This document shows, piece by piece, positions 1 to 8,143 of a stretch of 64,000 bases of DNA. The DNA is taken from assembly GCA_965199285.1 (NCBI GenBank), contig OZ240687.1, forward strand, positions 806,001 to 870,000, written 5' to 3'. The position numbers and the translations under genes are program-made. Origin of the DNA: CBDDGJ01 sp965199285 (lineage in GTDB: Bacteria; Pseudomonadota; Alphaproteobacteria; RS24). A model generated the notes under the pieces. It saw only the letters and a program-made list of their open reading frames with translations. It was not told the DNA's origin and searched no databases. Numbering within the stretch: position 1 is the first letter of the stretch; each line of letters starts with the position of its first letter.

Positions 1-1107
1 TAACTGTACCGCCCCATAATTGCGCCCAAAAGCAACCGGGCTATTGGCAACATGGGCGCGGGCAATATGAATATCATGCCAGATTTGCTGAATGGGGGAA
101 TCATTAAACACGCTCCGCCCCCCGGCCACATTAAACAGCAAATCCACCGCTTGCATCATATCCTCAATCACCAGCGAGGCTTGATAACGATATTTGATCC
201 TATCCAGCATTGGGATCTCTTCGCCTTTATTGGTGGCGGCAACCATCTGATCGAAATTACGGAATAAAAGCGCTTCGGTGCAATCAATCAGATGCGCGGC
301 TTCAGCAATGCGACGCGTCACATCCGGATCCCCCGCCAGACGGGTCGGATCGGTTGAGCTGGCGGTTGCATTCTCAATGAATAATTGCAAAGCGTGGCGG
401 GCGGCTCCAATCGCGGGCACGCACACAACCCGGATAAAAATTTGTGCCCATGGAATATCATAATAAGGGTTATCCTGCTCATGCTTACAGTTAAACCCAT
501 CCATCTGATGATGGGTGCGGTATAATGGTACAAAAACCGGCTTATCGATCACAATATCATTTGAACCCGTGCCTTGTAAGCCCATAACATGCCACGTATC
601 TTCGATCTGATAATCGCTAATCGGCACTAAAAATGTCCGGTAATGAATATTATCTGGCTGATCCATAATCAGCCCGCCAAGCAATGCCCATTGGCAATGC
701 CCTGAACCACTGCTCCAGCCCCAACGCCCAGAGAGCATAAAACCGCCCTCAACCGTTTCAACTTTCGCGCCAGCAGGATTATAAGAAGATGATACCAGCG
801 TATCGGGGTCTTCGCTATATACATCTATCGCGGCCTGCTTATCCATAAGCGCAATCTGATACGCATGTACAGCAATAATGCCGGCCACCCATGAGGTCGA
901 CATATCGCGCGTCGCAAGCTCTATAGAAGCACGAAAAAAGTCTTGCGGTGACAATTCTAGCCCCCCATAGGCCTTGGGCAAAAAGCTACGAAAAAAACCC
1001 GTTTCCTTAATGACACCTATAACTCTAGCAGGAATATGGCGACCATCGCGGGTTTCAGAAATCGCTGCACTTATAATATCAAGGGCCGGATGAATATCCA
1101 TACTCAT
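1..1107 (-). CDS. Acyl-CoA dehydrogenase-fold flavin-dependent monooxygenase (HsaA-like), 3' end cut by window edge
   Basis: The frame is open from an ATG at 1107 (protein begins MSMDIHPAL) to base 1, giving 369 residues without a stop. The family is usually about 390-400 residues, so little is missing. An AGAGAGG ribosome site lies just upstream. The N-terminal helical part, the middle segment with GWSSGSGHC and GLQGTGSND, and the helical C-terminal part with GGRSVF follow the type-2 acyl-CoA dehydrogenase fold of reduced-flavin hydroxylases such as HsaA and HpaB-like enzymes, which hydroxylate phenolic rings with a separate flavin reductase. The substrate is not readable; a true acyl-CoA dehydrogenase is less likely because of the GWSSGSGH-type segment. 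Its promoter region carries a TGCGTA inverted repeat shared with other island genes. Confidence 0.8.
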   Translation of the reverse strand, partial: MSMDIHPALDIISAAISETRDGRHIPARVIGVIKETGFFRSFLPKAYGGLELSPQDFFRASIELATRDMSTSWVAGIIAVHAYQIALMDKQAAIDVYSEDPDTLVSSSYNPAGAKVETVEGGFMLSGRWGWSSGSGHCQWALLGGLIMDQPDNIHYRTFLVPISDYQIEDTWHVMGLQGTGSNDIVIDKPVFVPLYRTHHQMDGFNCKHEQDNPYYDIPWAQIFIRVVCVPAIGAARHALQLFIENATASSTDPTRLAGDPDVTRRIAEAAHLIDCTEALLFRNFDQMVAATNKGEEIPMLDRIKYRYQASLVIEDMMQAVDLLFNVAGGRSVFNDSPIQQIWHDIHIARAHVANSPVAFGRNYGAVQL

Positions 1108-1161
1108 TATATAATCCTCTCTTTATAATGACTTTAATATAGATAAAAACTATATAATGTC

Positions 1162-1229
1162 TGCGTAATTTTCAAGCCATATTTTACGCATTTTAACAGG
1201 TTTAAGAAAAATTACTATTTTTTTGCGTA
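1162..1229. promoter_or_regulatory. TGCGTA-type operator upstream of the HsaA-like gene
   Basis: TGCGTAA at 1162-1168 faces TTACGCA at 1184-1190, forming an inverted repeat, and a further TGCGTA lies at 1224-1229. The surrounding DNA is very AT-rich. The same half-site recurs in three other promoter regions of the island (2783-2826, 5413-5509, 12977-13046), and the stretch AAGCCATATTT inside it recurs at 5429-5439. I infer a binding site for an unknown regulator encoded elsewhere. Confidence 0.5.
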
Positions 1230-1232
1230 TTT

Positions 1233-2750
1233 TTATAACTGAAACTTTAATATTTTACCTGAAGCGTTACGCGGCAATTCCTGCATAAATGTCACTTTGC
1301 GTGGCACTTTGAAATTTGCCATATGGGCGCGCGCCCAGGCGATAATCTCGTCCTCGTTTATATTTTGTGCGACAATAAAGGCTTGCGGCACTTCGCCTAG
1401 GCGGTCATCAGCCATTCCTTTAATCGCAACATCGGTAATATCCGCATGGGTAAGCAAAATACGTTCAACCTCAGCCGGGTAGCAATTAAACCCGCCAACA
1501 ATAATCATATCCTTCTTGCGATCGGTGATTTTGATATAACCAGCTTCATCTTGCACGCCTATATCGCCGGTTTTAAGCCAGCCATCCGCCGTGATGGTTT
1601 GAGCGCTTGCCGCTTCATCTTCAAAATATCCGCGCATGACATTAAACCCGCGCACCCAAATTTCTCCCTCTGTACCAGGGGCAACCATATCGCCATCATC
1701 AGCAACAATTTTTACCTCTGTTTCCGGCAGGGGACGGCCGGATGTGGTCGCAATGGTTTCGAAATCATCCCCCTTCTGGCATAAGCTGATCACCCCACAG
1801 CTTTCGGTCATGCCATAGGCAGAAAATACATTATCTATCCCTAAATCTTCATGCATACGCCGAATAAGATCAACCGGAATCATAGCCGCCCCGGTTGTGG
1901 CAATCCGTAAAGATGAAATATCATAATTGGCCAAGGTTGGATCTGCCAACAGGCTTTGAAAAATAGTCGGCGCACCTGGCATCACGCTTATTTTATCGCG
2001 CTCAATACGGCGCAAAACCTCTTCCACCTCAAAGACCGCAAGCGGATAAATCGCCGCCCCGCGAATAAGGCATGACAACCACCCCGCCTTATAACCGAAA
2101 CTATGGAAAAATGGATTTACAATCAGATAGCGGTCTTGCGCTGTCATCCCGATCGCGCGGGTGAAATTATCGAACACAGATATATTTTGTGCATGCGCCG
2201 TCATCACACCTTTGGGCGCGCCAGTTGTACCAGATGTATATAATATGTCGCATAAATCATCATCCGCAACCTCATCAAAAACAGAAGCCGTAAGCGGCGT
2301 TGTCGCCTGTGCGAGGAAAGATTGCATCACCGCGCGCATATCGCCACTATCGCGTAGAAGAATAATGTCCTCTAGCTCGGGGAGATCATGCCCCGCCAGC
2401 ATAGCTGGATAATCCACCCCCAGAAAATCACGCATGGTAAATAGAAATTTGCAGCGCGAACGCCGCAAAATATCGGCCGCCTCAGCCCCCTTATAGCGCG
2501 TGTTAAGAGGCACAAGCACGGCCCCTAATGTTTGCCCCGCCAGACAGATAATGATCCATTCAGCACAATTTGGTGCCCAGATCGCAAAGCAATCGCCTTT
2601 CCGCAAACCCTTTTGCCGTAACACGGCGACTGCCCGTAATACGCAATCCTGCAATTCCCCATAAGTTAAGCGCCAATCACCATCCGCTATTGATAGCTGC
2701 TGCGGCTGCGCTTGCGCCTGTTTGTGCAAAATTTGCGGTATTGTTGCCAT
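1233..2750 (-). CDS. AMP-forming acyl-CoA ligase (fatty-acid/CoA synthetase family)
   Basis: This 505-residue protein activates a carboxylic acid as acyl-AMP and then as its CoA thioester. The ATP loop YTSGTTGAPKG is at residues 171-181, the YGMTE motif follows in the middle, and the C-terminal domain has the hinge GDIGVQDEAGYIKITDRKKD and the catalytic lysine in NASGKILK (K499). The length is normal for the family. It is transcribed on the minus strand towards the HsaA-like gene and diverges from an SDR. In this setting it may start degradation of a cleaved ring or side chain (FadD3-like role), but sequence alone does not give the substrate. No strong ribosome site is seen before the ATG. 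Confidence 0.9.
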   Translation of the reverse strand: MATIPQILHKQAQAQPQQLSIADGDWRLTYGELQDCVLRAVAVLRQKGLRKGDCFAIWAPNCAEWIIICLAGQTLGAVLVPLNTRYKGAEAADILRRSRCKFLFTMRDFLGVDYPAMLAGHDLPELEDIILLRDSGDMRAVMQSFLAQATTPLTASVFDEVADDDLCDILYTSGTTGAPKGVMTAHAQNISVFDNFTRAIGMTAQDRYLIVNPFFHSFGYKAGWLSCLIRGAAIYPLAVFEVEEVLRRIERDKISVMPGAPTIFQSLLADPTLANYDISSLRIATTGAAMIPVDLIRRMHEDLGIDNVFSAYGMTESCGVISLCQKGDDFETIATTSGRPLPETEVKIVADDGDMVAPGTEGEIWVRGFNVMRGYFEDEAASAQTITADGWLKTGDIGVQDEAGYIKITDRKKDMIIVGGFNCYPAEVERILLTHADITDVAIKGMADDRLGEVPQAFIVAQNINEDEIIAWARAHMANFKVPRKVTFMQELPRNASGKILKFQL

Positions 2751-2782
2751 TATTCATATATATCAAACCAGGTTTATAATTC

Positions 2783-2826
2783 TACGCATTTTTATATTTT
2801 TTTGACTCATTTTGTTAATATGCGTA
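2783..2826. promoter_or_regulatory. TGCGTA-type operator between divergent ligase and SDR genes
   Basis: TACGCA at 2783-2788 and TGCGTA at 2821-2826 lie in the 105-bp divergent intergenic region. A near-match TTGACTCA at 2802-2809 also faces the right-hand site. The position allows one regulator to control both directions. The call rests on recurrence of the motif across the island. Confidence 0.5.
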
Positions 2827-2855
2827 ATATATAATCTGAAACAGGGATAAATAAA

Positions 2856-3653
2856 ATGCAGAGCTTTGAGCAGAAAACCATTATTATCACCGGTGGCGGG
2901 CGCGGTATCGGACATGGCATCACCTCTGCTTTTGCAAAAGCCGGAGCAGAGGTGATTATCTGTTCGCGCAATGACCCTTTAGATTTCTCGCCAGAACTGC
3001 AAAATCATATCCACCATATTGCGCTGGACATTCGTGAAGCCGAAGCCGCGTCAGAACTTGTTGATTTTGCTGTAAGTAAAACCGGACGGCTGGATTGTCT
3101 GATTAATAATGCCGGTGGTGGCCCACCTGTGAAGTCGGCAACAGCAAGCCCGAGACTTACCGAATCGGTGATAAAGTTGAATTTGCTGGCGCCGATTTAT
3201 CTTGCCCAAGCGGCTTATAATAAAATGCAAGCGCTAGAGATTGATGGCAGCATTATTAATATTTCATCGGTTTCGGCAACCCGCTCTTCACCAGGCACGG
3301 TGGCTTATGGCGCGGCCAAAGCCGGGCTTCTAAATGTGACCACCTCGCTGGCGATGGAATGGGCGCCGCAAGTGCGGGTGAATGCAATTATTGTCGGCCT
3401 GGTTGAAACCGAAGCCTCACAAGATCATTATGGCGGCGATAAGGGGATGGCGTATCTGGCCGAAAACCTGCCGATGAAGCGTATGGGCACGCCACAAGAT
3501 ATTGCCCATGCTTGCCTATTTCTGGCGGATGAGACCTCGTCTTATATATCGGGAGCTTGCCTAGAAGTTTATGGCGGCGGCGAACCGCCCAGCTTTTTAC
3601 AAATCACAGCTGCGGCTCAAGACAGGGGAGCTCAGGATAAAGATAATGTCTGA
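2856..3653 (+). CDS. Short-chain dehydrogenase/reductase
   Basis: A 265-residue classical SDR. The nucleotide-binding TGGGRGIG is at residues 12-19, NNAG at 84-87, and the catalytic set S138, Y151, K155 is intact, so it should oxidise or reduce an alcohol/ketone with NAD(P). CAGGGATAA precedes the ATG. The last residues extend past the usual SDR end. A degraded SnoaL-like gene begins 2 bases before its end. The substrate is unknown; placement suggests a hydroxylated or keto intermediate of the island pathway. Confidence 0.9.
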   Translation: MQSFEQKTIIITGGGRGIGHGITSAFAKAGAEVIICSRNDPLDFSPELQNHIHHIALDIREAEAASELVDFAVSKTGRLDCLINNAGGGPPVKSATASPRLTESVIKLNLLAPIYLAQAAYNKMQALEIDGSIINISSVSATRSSPGTVAYGAAKAGLLNVTTSLAMEWAPQVRVNAIIVGLVETEASQDHYGGDKGMAYLAENLPMKRMGTPQDIAHACLFLADETSSYISGACLEVYGGGEPPSFLQITAAAQDRGAQDKDNV

Positions 3654-3991
3654 TATTGAAAGCCGGCGAAGACCTATATCTTGAAGGCAAGCAAGCGATT
3701 GCTGATATGTTGCGTTCTGATATGCATCAAAGCCTTTTGCCAAATTGCGCGCATACGACCGGCCCTGTCAGCCTGTCTGTTAATGGCGATACAGCACAAG
3801 CACTTGGTTATTCCCGCCTGTATCGACAAATGGATGGCACGCCGCAACTCATGCGGTTGGCGGTTAATCACTGGCAATTTCGGCGTAAAAAGGGAGGCTG
3901 GAAGATTTGCAAGCGGGTTTCGCGCCTCTTGGGGGAAGCACAAGCGCAAGAGTTACTCCGCCATCATTTGCAGGATTTTACCGCACTCTAA
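3646..3991 (+). pseudogene. SnoaL-like (NTF2-fold) gene with an internal deletion and frameshift
   Basis: An ATG at 3646 opens a frame reading MSDIESRRRPIS before a stop; MSDIES is a typical start for SnoaL-like proteins of catabolic clusters. The rest of the family pattern continues in another frame from about 3656 (EDLYLEGKQAIADML, then GDTAQALGYSR and GGWKICKRV) up to a stop at 3991. The N-terminal helices that normally carry the pocket residues, roughly 40 residues, are missing. The simplest reading is an out-of-frame deletion near 3665. A TTG start at 3656 could still give a 111-residue remnant. It meets the next gene tail to tail with a 14-base overlap. Confidence 0.6.
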
Positions 3992-4613
3992 TTTTCGGAT
4001 CAGCCTGATCGCCGCGCATGGTTTTCAGAAATGCGCCGACAGGCGCTGGCGGCGCGACCTCTGGTGTCTCGCCATCTCGTGGTGGGTGTTTCCAGAACCA
4101 TTGCCAAGACGGAAATAATTCGTGATAAGCGCCATTATAAGCCTCGCGATCTGGCCAGCGCATTTTTTTGTCGCCGGTTGGCGGCTTGTTCAAATCTGTT
4201 GCATACCAATAGCATGGCAAGCGTCGCCGAAACAACCATTGCCCTTCAATGCGCTCATAATTATCCCAATATAGCATTTGCATAATGACCCATTCATCGC
4301 CTTTTGGGCTTGGTGTCTCATGCTCATTTTTTGAGTAAACAAGACCATGCGCGTGGGTTTCATCATCAAATTCGATAATGTGATTGCCGGTCTGGTGCGA
4401 CGTGCCGGTAAATTGCAAACGTAATGTGTCATCCAACCATTTTTTGAGCGCGGCACGCCCTGACTCGGTCCGGCTCACCTGAATATCGGGCGCAAATAAA
4501 TTCACATGCGCATCAAGATCGCGCATATCCAAAGATAATGAATATTTCGCAACCAGTTGCCTGATCTCCTCTATCGCTTCAAGTCTGTTGATCCGGTCTT
4601 CTAAAGTCATCAT
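3978..4613 (-). CDS. SnoaL-like / nuclear transport factor 2-fold protein
   Basis: A 211-residue protein with the N-terminal LEAIEEIRQLVAKYSLSLD pattern of SnoaL-like proteins, followed by a beta-rich part (GTSHQTGNHII, QWLFRRRLPCYWY). Such proteins act as dehydratases, isomerases or hydrolases in ring-degrading pathways, or have no known activity. The C-terminal 60 residues are rich in Trp and Pro and longer than the core fold needs. An AGGA site precedes the double ATG (4613/4610). It follows the SDR at 4629-5399 by 15 bases and is likely co-transcribed with it. Confidence 0.8.
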   Translation of the reverse strand: MMTLEDRINRLEAIEEIRQLVAKYSLSLDMRDLDAHVNLFAPDIQVSRTESGRAALKKWLDDTLRLQFTGTSHQTGNHIIEFDDETHAHGLVYSKNEHETPSPKGDEWVIMQMLYWDNYERIEGQWLFRRRLPCYWYATDLNKPPTGDKKMRWPDREAYNGAYHELFPSWQWFWKHPPRDGETPEVAPPAPVGAFLKTMRGDQADPKIRVR

Positions 4614-4628
4614 TTATCCTGTCTCTCA

Positions 4629-5399
4629 TTATCCGATATAAGCTTGCCCGCCATCCAGGCCGATTGTTTGCCCGGTTAGATAGGCGCTATGCGGATGACA
4701 CATGTGCGCGACAAAACGGCCAATATCATCTTCACATTCACCAATGCGGCGTAAGGGAATATTGCGGGCAAACGCTTCTGCCGCTTGCGGATTTTCTTCT
4801 ATCCATCGGTTAAGAGCGGGTGATTTTGCATGTGGCATAATTGCATTCACACGAATCCCATCTGCCCCCCATTCGCACGCCGCCGCTCGGGTGAGTTGTT
4901 GCAACGCCGCTTTCGCCGCCGCATAGCCGCCAAACCCCGCCATATCCCAACGCTTCATCACCGAGCTTAAGACATTAATAATATGCCCCCCATTTTGCAA
5001 ATGCGGGTGGCATAATCGCATCAGCCGAAAACTGGCAAGCGGGCCAGAGTCCCAACCTTGTTGCAAAGCTGTTTCCGAAATATCAAGCAAGTTTCCATTC
5101 GCAACGCTTTGCGCATTATTGATGAGAATATCAATCCCACCAAGCTGTGCCAAAGTTTCCTCAACCGCGTGCGATAAATCTGCCGCCTGCATCACATCAC
5201 CCGTAATGCCGATCGCTTTGCTACCACGTTTCTCTATCATGGCGCTTGTTGTTTCTAGCTTATCGGCCTGGCGTCCCGTTATTGCCACGGCCGCGCCAGC
5301 ATCGGCTAACGCCAAGGCAATGCCTTGCCCGATCCCTTGCCCTCCACCAGTAATCAGCGCCACTTTGCCCTGTAAAAATCTTTGCAAAAATTTTTCCAT
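4629..5399 (-). CDS. Short-chain dehydrogenase/reductase
   Basis: A classical SDR of 256 residues when started at the ATG at 5399. That start is preferred because GGGGA (5406-5410) then sits at a good distance; GTG 5405 and ATG 5402 are also in frame but too close. TGGGQGIG is at residues 17-24, NNAQ (usually NNAG) at 94-97, and S145/Y159/K163 form the catalytic set. It ends with the usual LDGG segment. It leads a minus-strand pair with the SnoaL-like gene and diverges from the TonB receptor. Confidence 0.88.
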   Translation of the reverse strand: MEKFLQRFLQGKVALITGGGQGIGQGIALALADAGAAVAITGRQADKLETTSAMIEKRGSKAIGITGDVMQAADLSHAVEETLAQLGGIDILINNAQSVANGNLLDISETALQQGWDSGPLASFRLMRLCHPHLQNGGHIINVLSSVMKRWDMAGFGGYAAAKAALQQLTRAAACEWGADGIRVNAIMPHAKSPALNRWIEENPQAAEAFARNIPLRRIGECEDDIGRFVAHMCHPHSAYLTGQTIGLDGGQAYIG

Positions 5400-5412
5400 C
5401 ATCACTCCCCAT

Positions 5413-5509
5413 ATTTACTCATATTTAGAAGCCATATTTATGCGTAATTATATTAGAAAATATCTACAGATTTATAATTTTTTCAAGCGATTTATGATTA
5501 TTTGCGTAA
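5413..5509. promoter_or_regulatory. TGCGTA-type operator sites in the SDR/TonB-receptor divergent region
   Basis: The gap 5400-5742 holds no gene. TTTACTCA at 5413-5420 and TGCGTAA at 5441-5447 flank an AAGCCATATTT stretch that also occurs at 1174-1184; a second TGCGTAA is at 5503-5509, followed directly by TTGACT (5515-5520), a possible -35 element reading towards the receptor. The remainder of the gap (about 5545-5730) is a long leader in which I see only the receptor ribosome site. Confidence 0.5.
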
Positions 5510-5742
5510 AATATTTGACTTTTAATATGTTTTATATAAAAATATGGATGAGTCGAGACTATTGCCTTTTATGTTAAATGTTAAGATGGTATAGAGGTTC
5601 AGGCAAACATCATAACCGGCACAAAATGAATGGTCTTGCAAAATTGGGGGCGAATTACTTATCCTCAATACTAATAAAGAAGCTAATAGAGAAAAGCTAA
5701 CAGAGAAAATTTGAGAGAAAACTCTCAGGGAGGAAATAAATA

Positions 5743-8055
5743 ATGTTTAAACAGAAACTAAAAACCGCTTTACTTGCTGGCGCAAGTTTGGCGCTGCTCA
5801 CAGCACCGCTTGCCGCGCAGCAAATTGACGAGGTTGTGGTCACGGCTGAAAAACGTTCGGCATCTTTGCAAGATATACCGATTGCCATCACCGCCATTTC
5901 GCAAGAAACGCTGGAACTGCAAAATGTCGAGAATGTCAATGATCTTAATTCATTCGCACCAAACCTGGTCGCCAAACCTGGCACAGTCAACAGAAATGCC
6001 TCCGTGCTTGCCATTCGTGGTATCGGTATTTCGGGGGAAGAAATGCTAACCCAAGATGCGCCGACAGGTGTTTATATTGACGGCGTGCCGATCACCAAAG
6101 GGGCAGCAATGTCGGTTGATCTGGAAGATATTGAGCAAGTTGAAGTTTTGCGTGGTCCGCAAGGCACATTATTTGGCCGCAATGCGATTGGCGGCGCGGT
6201 GAGCTTCAAAACCCGTCGCCCTGGTGATGAGCCTGGCCTAACAGCAGAAGCCGGTATAGGTAATTACGGGCTTCGTTCTGGCACATTAAAGGCTGATCTG
6301 GGTGAACTTGCGGATGGTTTCCGGCTTGGTCTTTCAATCGGGCATGAAACACGTGATGGCGTTATCGATAACATACTCGCAGGTGCTGATAAAGACCCCG
6401 GCGCGTATCAGGATACGAAATTCCGGGTGGCTTTTGATTGGGATATAACAGAAACCATCAACGCCTATTACGCTTATGATAAGACAAATTCTGACAATTA
6501 TCAGAATTATTATCAAACCATGGCGTTTAATAGAGCGGTTTATGGCACGGGTTATGACCAGATTCTACGTGGCACGGCGGCGGCGAATCCTGGCCTTGGC
6601 TGTCCCTCAGCGCTAAGCACGAAACGGCTGGAAAAGGTTTGCGTTAATGATTTGGGCAAAACCAAGAATGATACGGAAGGTCATATTCTAAATGTTGATT
6701 TTGCGCTGGATGGGATGACGTTACGCTCCGTAACCGGTCGCCGTGAATGGAATTTCAACTCAGAGCCTGGTGATTTAAACGGTTTTGGCGCATTGGCAGG
6801 TATTAATCGCGGTTATACATTAACCTTTCCGAATGGGTTCACTTTTACCGATACGATTCCGAATAATGTCGCATCAAGCCTTTTTTCTTCTGCAGGGAAA
6901 AGACATCATAAGCAATTCTCACAAGAACTCACTTTGATTTCGGAGGCAGACGGCCCCCTACGTTGGGTTGCCGGTGTTTTCTATTTGGAAGAAGAAGGTA
7001 AGGAACAAGGAACGCAATATATTTATCTGATCGGTGGTAACCCCATGGCAGGTATCCCCGTAAACACATTTATTTCAGCGGCTTCACCTGCCTTTACAAT
7101 GGATTCGGAATCACAAGCCATTTATGGCCAGCTTGATTATGATCTAAATGAGCAGCTTACCTTAAGCGGCGGCGTGCGCTATACGGAAGACGAAATGAAA
7201 GTCGTCCAAACCGCGCCGCGTGACGCTATAGGAAACCGTACGGCAAAGTTCAGCAAACCAACCGGGCATATCACTGCGGATTATAAAATTGATGAGAATA
7301 TGAATACATATGCGAAAATCTCGCGCGGCTATCGGTCAGGTGGCTTTGCTGCCCGTAATGATGGCACAAAATTTGATGAAGAAACCGCAACCTCTTATGA
7401 AGTTGGGGTGAAAACGCAATATGATCGTTTTCGCTTTAATGCCGCCATCTTCTCAACCGATTATAAAGACCGGCAAATCTCACAGCCCGTAGAAAGCAGC
7501 TCAGGCGCGTTTGGCAATAATATTGTCAATGCCTCCAAGCAAACCATTCATGGTATTGAACTTGAACTGGATGCGGCATTAACTGAGCAGATTTCGCTTT
7601 CAGCTGCTTACGGTTATATTGATGTTGAAACGAAAGGTTTCATGTGGAATATTGGAACAGCGGCAGCACCAAATGTGCGCGATATTTCGGGCGAATTGCT
7701 GAATACTGATCCTGAAAACACGGCTAATCTGGCTCTGACCTATGCTGACATGACCCCTATGGGTGATCTGACAGCGCGGATCAATGCCAATTATACCGAT
7801 AGCTATCACTCATTTGCCAATGCTTATAGCGCGCAACTGGCACGGCAGGTTGTCTCCAAAGAGCGTACTTTGATTGATGCCCAAATCCGGCTTGAGAATA
7901 TTGGCGGTTCCAATGTATTTTTCATGCTCTGGGGTAAAAACCTGACGCATGAGGAATATGCACCGCGGGCGATTGATTTCCAAGGGCTTGGCCATGCCGG
8001 TGTCTATTGGGGTGACCCACGGACGGTTGGTCTTAACATTGGTGTTACGTTTTAA
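5743..8055 (+). CDS. TonB-dependent outer-membrane receptor
   Basis: A 770-residue receptor with an N-terminal signal peptide ending near APLAAQ, a TonB box region DEVVVTAEKR, a plug domain (DAPTGVYIDGV, VEVLRGPQGTLFGRNAIGG) and a 22-strand-type barrel ending in phenylalanine (GLNIGVTF). It should import a bulky substrate with TonB energy. The plug-to-barrel layout resembles receptors of ring-compound degraders more than siderophore receptors, but this is weak evidence. GGGAGG precedes the ATG. It is first in a plus-strand unit with the MBL hydrolase, separated by a terminator-like hairpin. Confidence 0.93.
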   Translation: MFKQKLKTALLAGASLALLTAPLAAQQIDEVVVTAEKRSASLQDIPIAITAISQETLELQNVENVNDLNSFAPNLVAKPGTVNRNASVLAIRGIGISGEEMLTQDAPTGVYIDGVPITKGAAMSVDLEDIEQVEVLRGPQGTLFGRNAIGGAVSFKTRRPGDEPGLTAEAGIGNYGLRSGTLKADLGELADGFRLGLSIGHETRDGVIDNILAGADKDPGAYQDTKFRVAFDWDITETINAYYAYDKTNSDNYQNYYQTMAFNRAVYGTGYDQILRGTAAANPGLGCPSALSTKRLEKVCVNDLGKTKNDTEGHILNVDFALDGMTLRSVTGRREWNFNSEPGDLNGFGALAGINRGYTLTFPNGFTFTDTIPNNVASSLFSSAGKRHHKQFSQELTLISEADGPLRWVAGVFYLEEEGKEQGTQYIYLIGGNPMAGIPVNTFISAASPAFTMDSESQAIYGQLDYDLNEQLTLSGGVRYTEDEMKVVQTAPRDAIGNRTAKFSKPTGHITADYKIDENMNTYAKISRGYRSGGFAARNDGTKFDEETATSYEVGVKTQYDRFRFNAAIFSTDYKDRQISQPVESSSGAFGNNIVNASKQTIHGIELELDAALTEQISLSAAYGYIDVETKGFMWNIGTAAAPNVRDISGELLNTDPENTANLALTYADMTPMGDLTARINANYTDSYHSFANAYSAQLARQVVSKERTLIDAQIRLENIGGSNVFFMLWGKNLTHEEYAPRAIDFQGLGHAGVYWGDPRTVGLNIGVTF

Positions 8056-8092
8056 CTTCGTTTCACAAAAGAACCTTTTTAAAAAGGGTATT

Positions 8093-8123
8093 AAAGGCGG
8101 CGGGGCTTCCCTGTCGCCTTTTT
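8093..8123 (+). terminator. Rho-independent terminator after the TonB receptor
   Basis: AAAGGCG (8093-8099) pairs with CGCCTTT (8115-8121) around a 15-base loop, and the T run continues past the stem. It lies between the receptor and the MBL hydrolase, so the downstream gene may be expressed at a lower level by read-through. Confidence 0.65.
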
Positions 8124-8143
8124 ATTGATAAAGGGCTTCATCC

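Noticed and set aside
3681..4118. 145-codon plus-strand frame overlapping the two SnoaL-like genes
   Set aside because: Cys/Arg-rich with no family pattern, and it overlaps the intact SnoaL gene in antisense.
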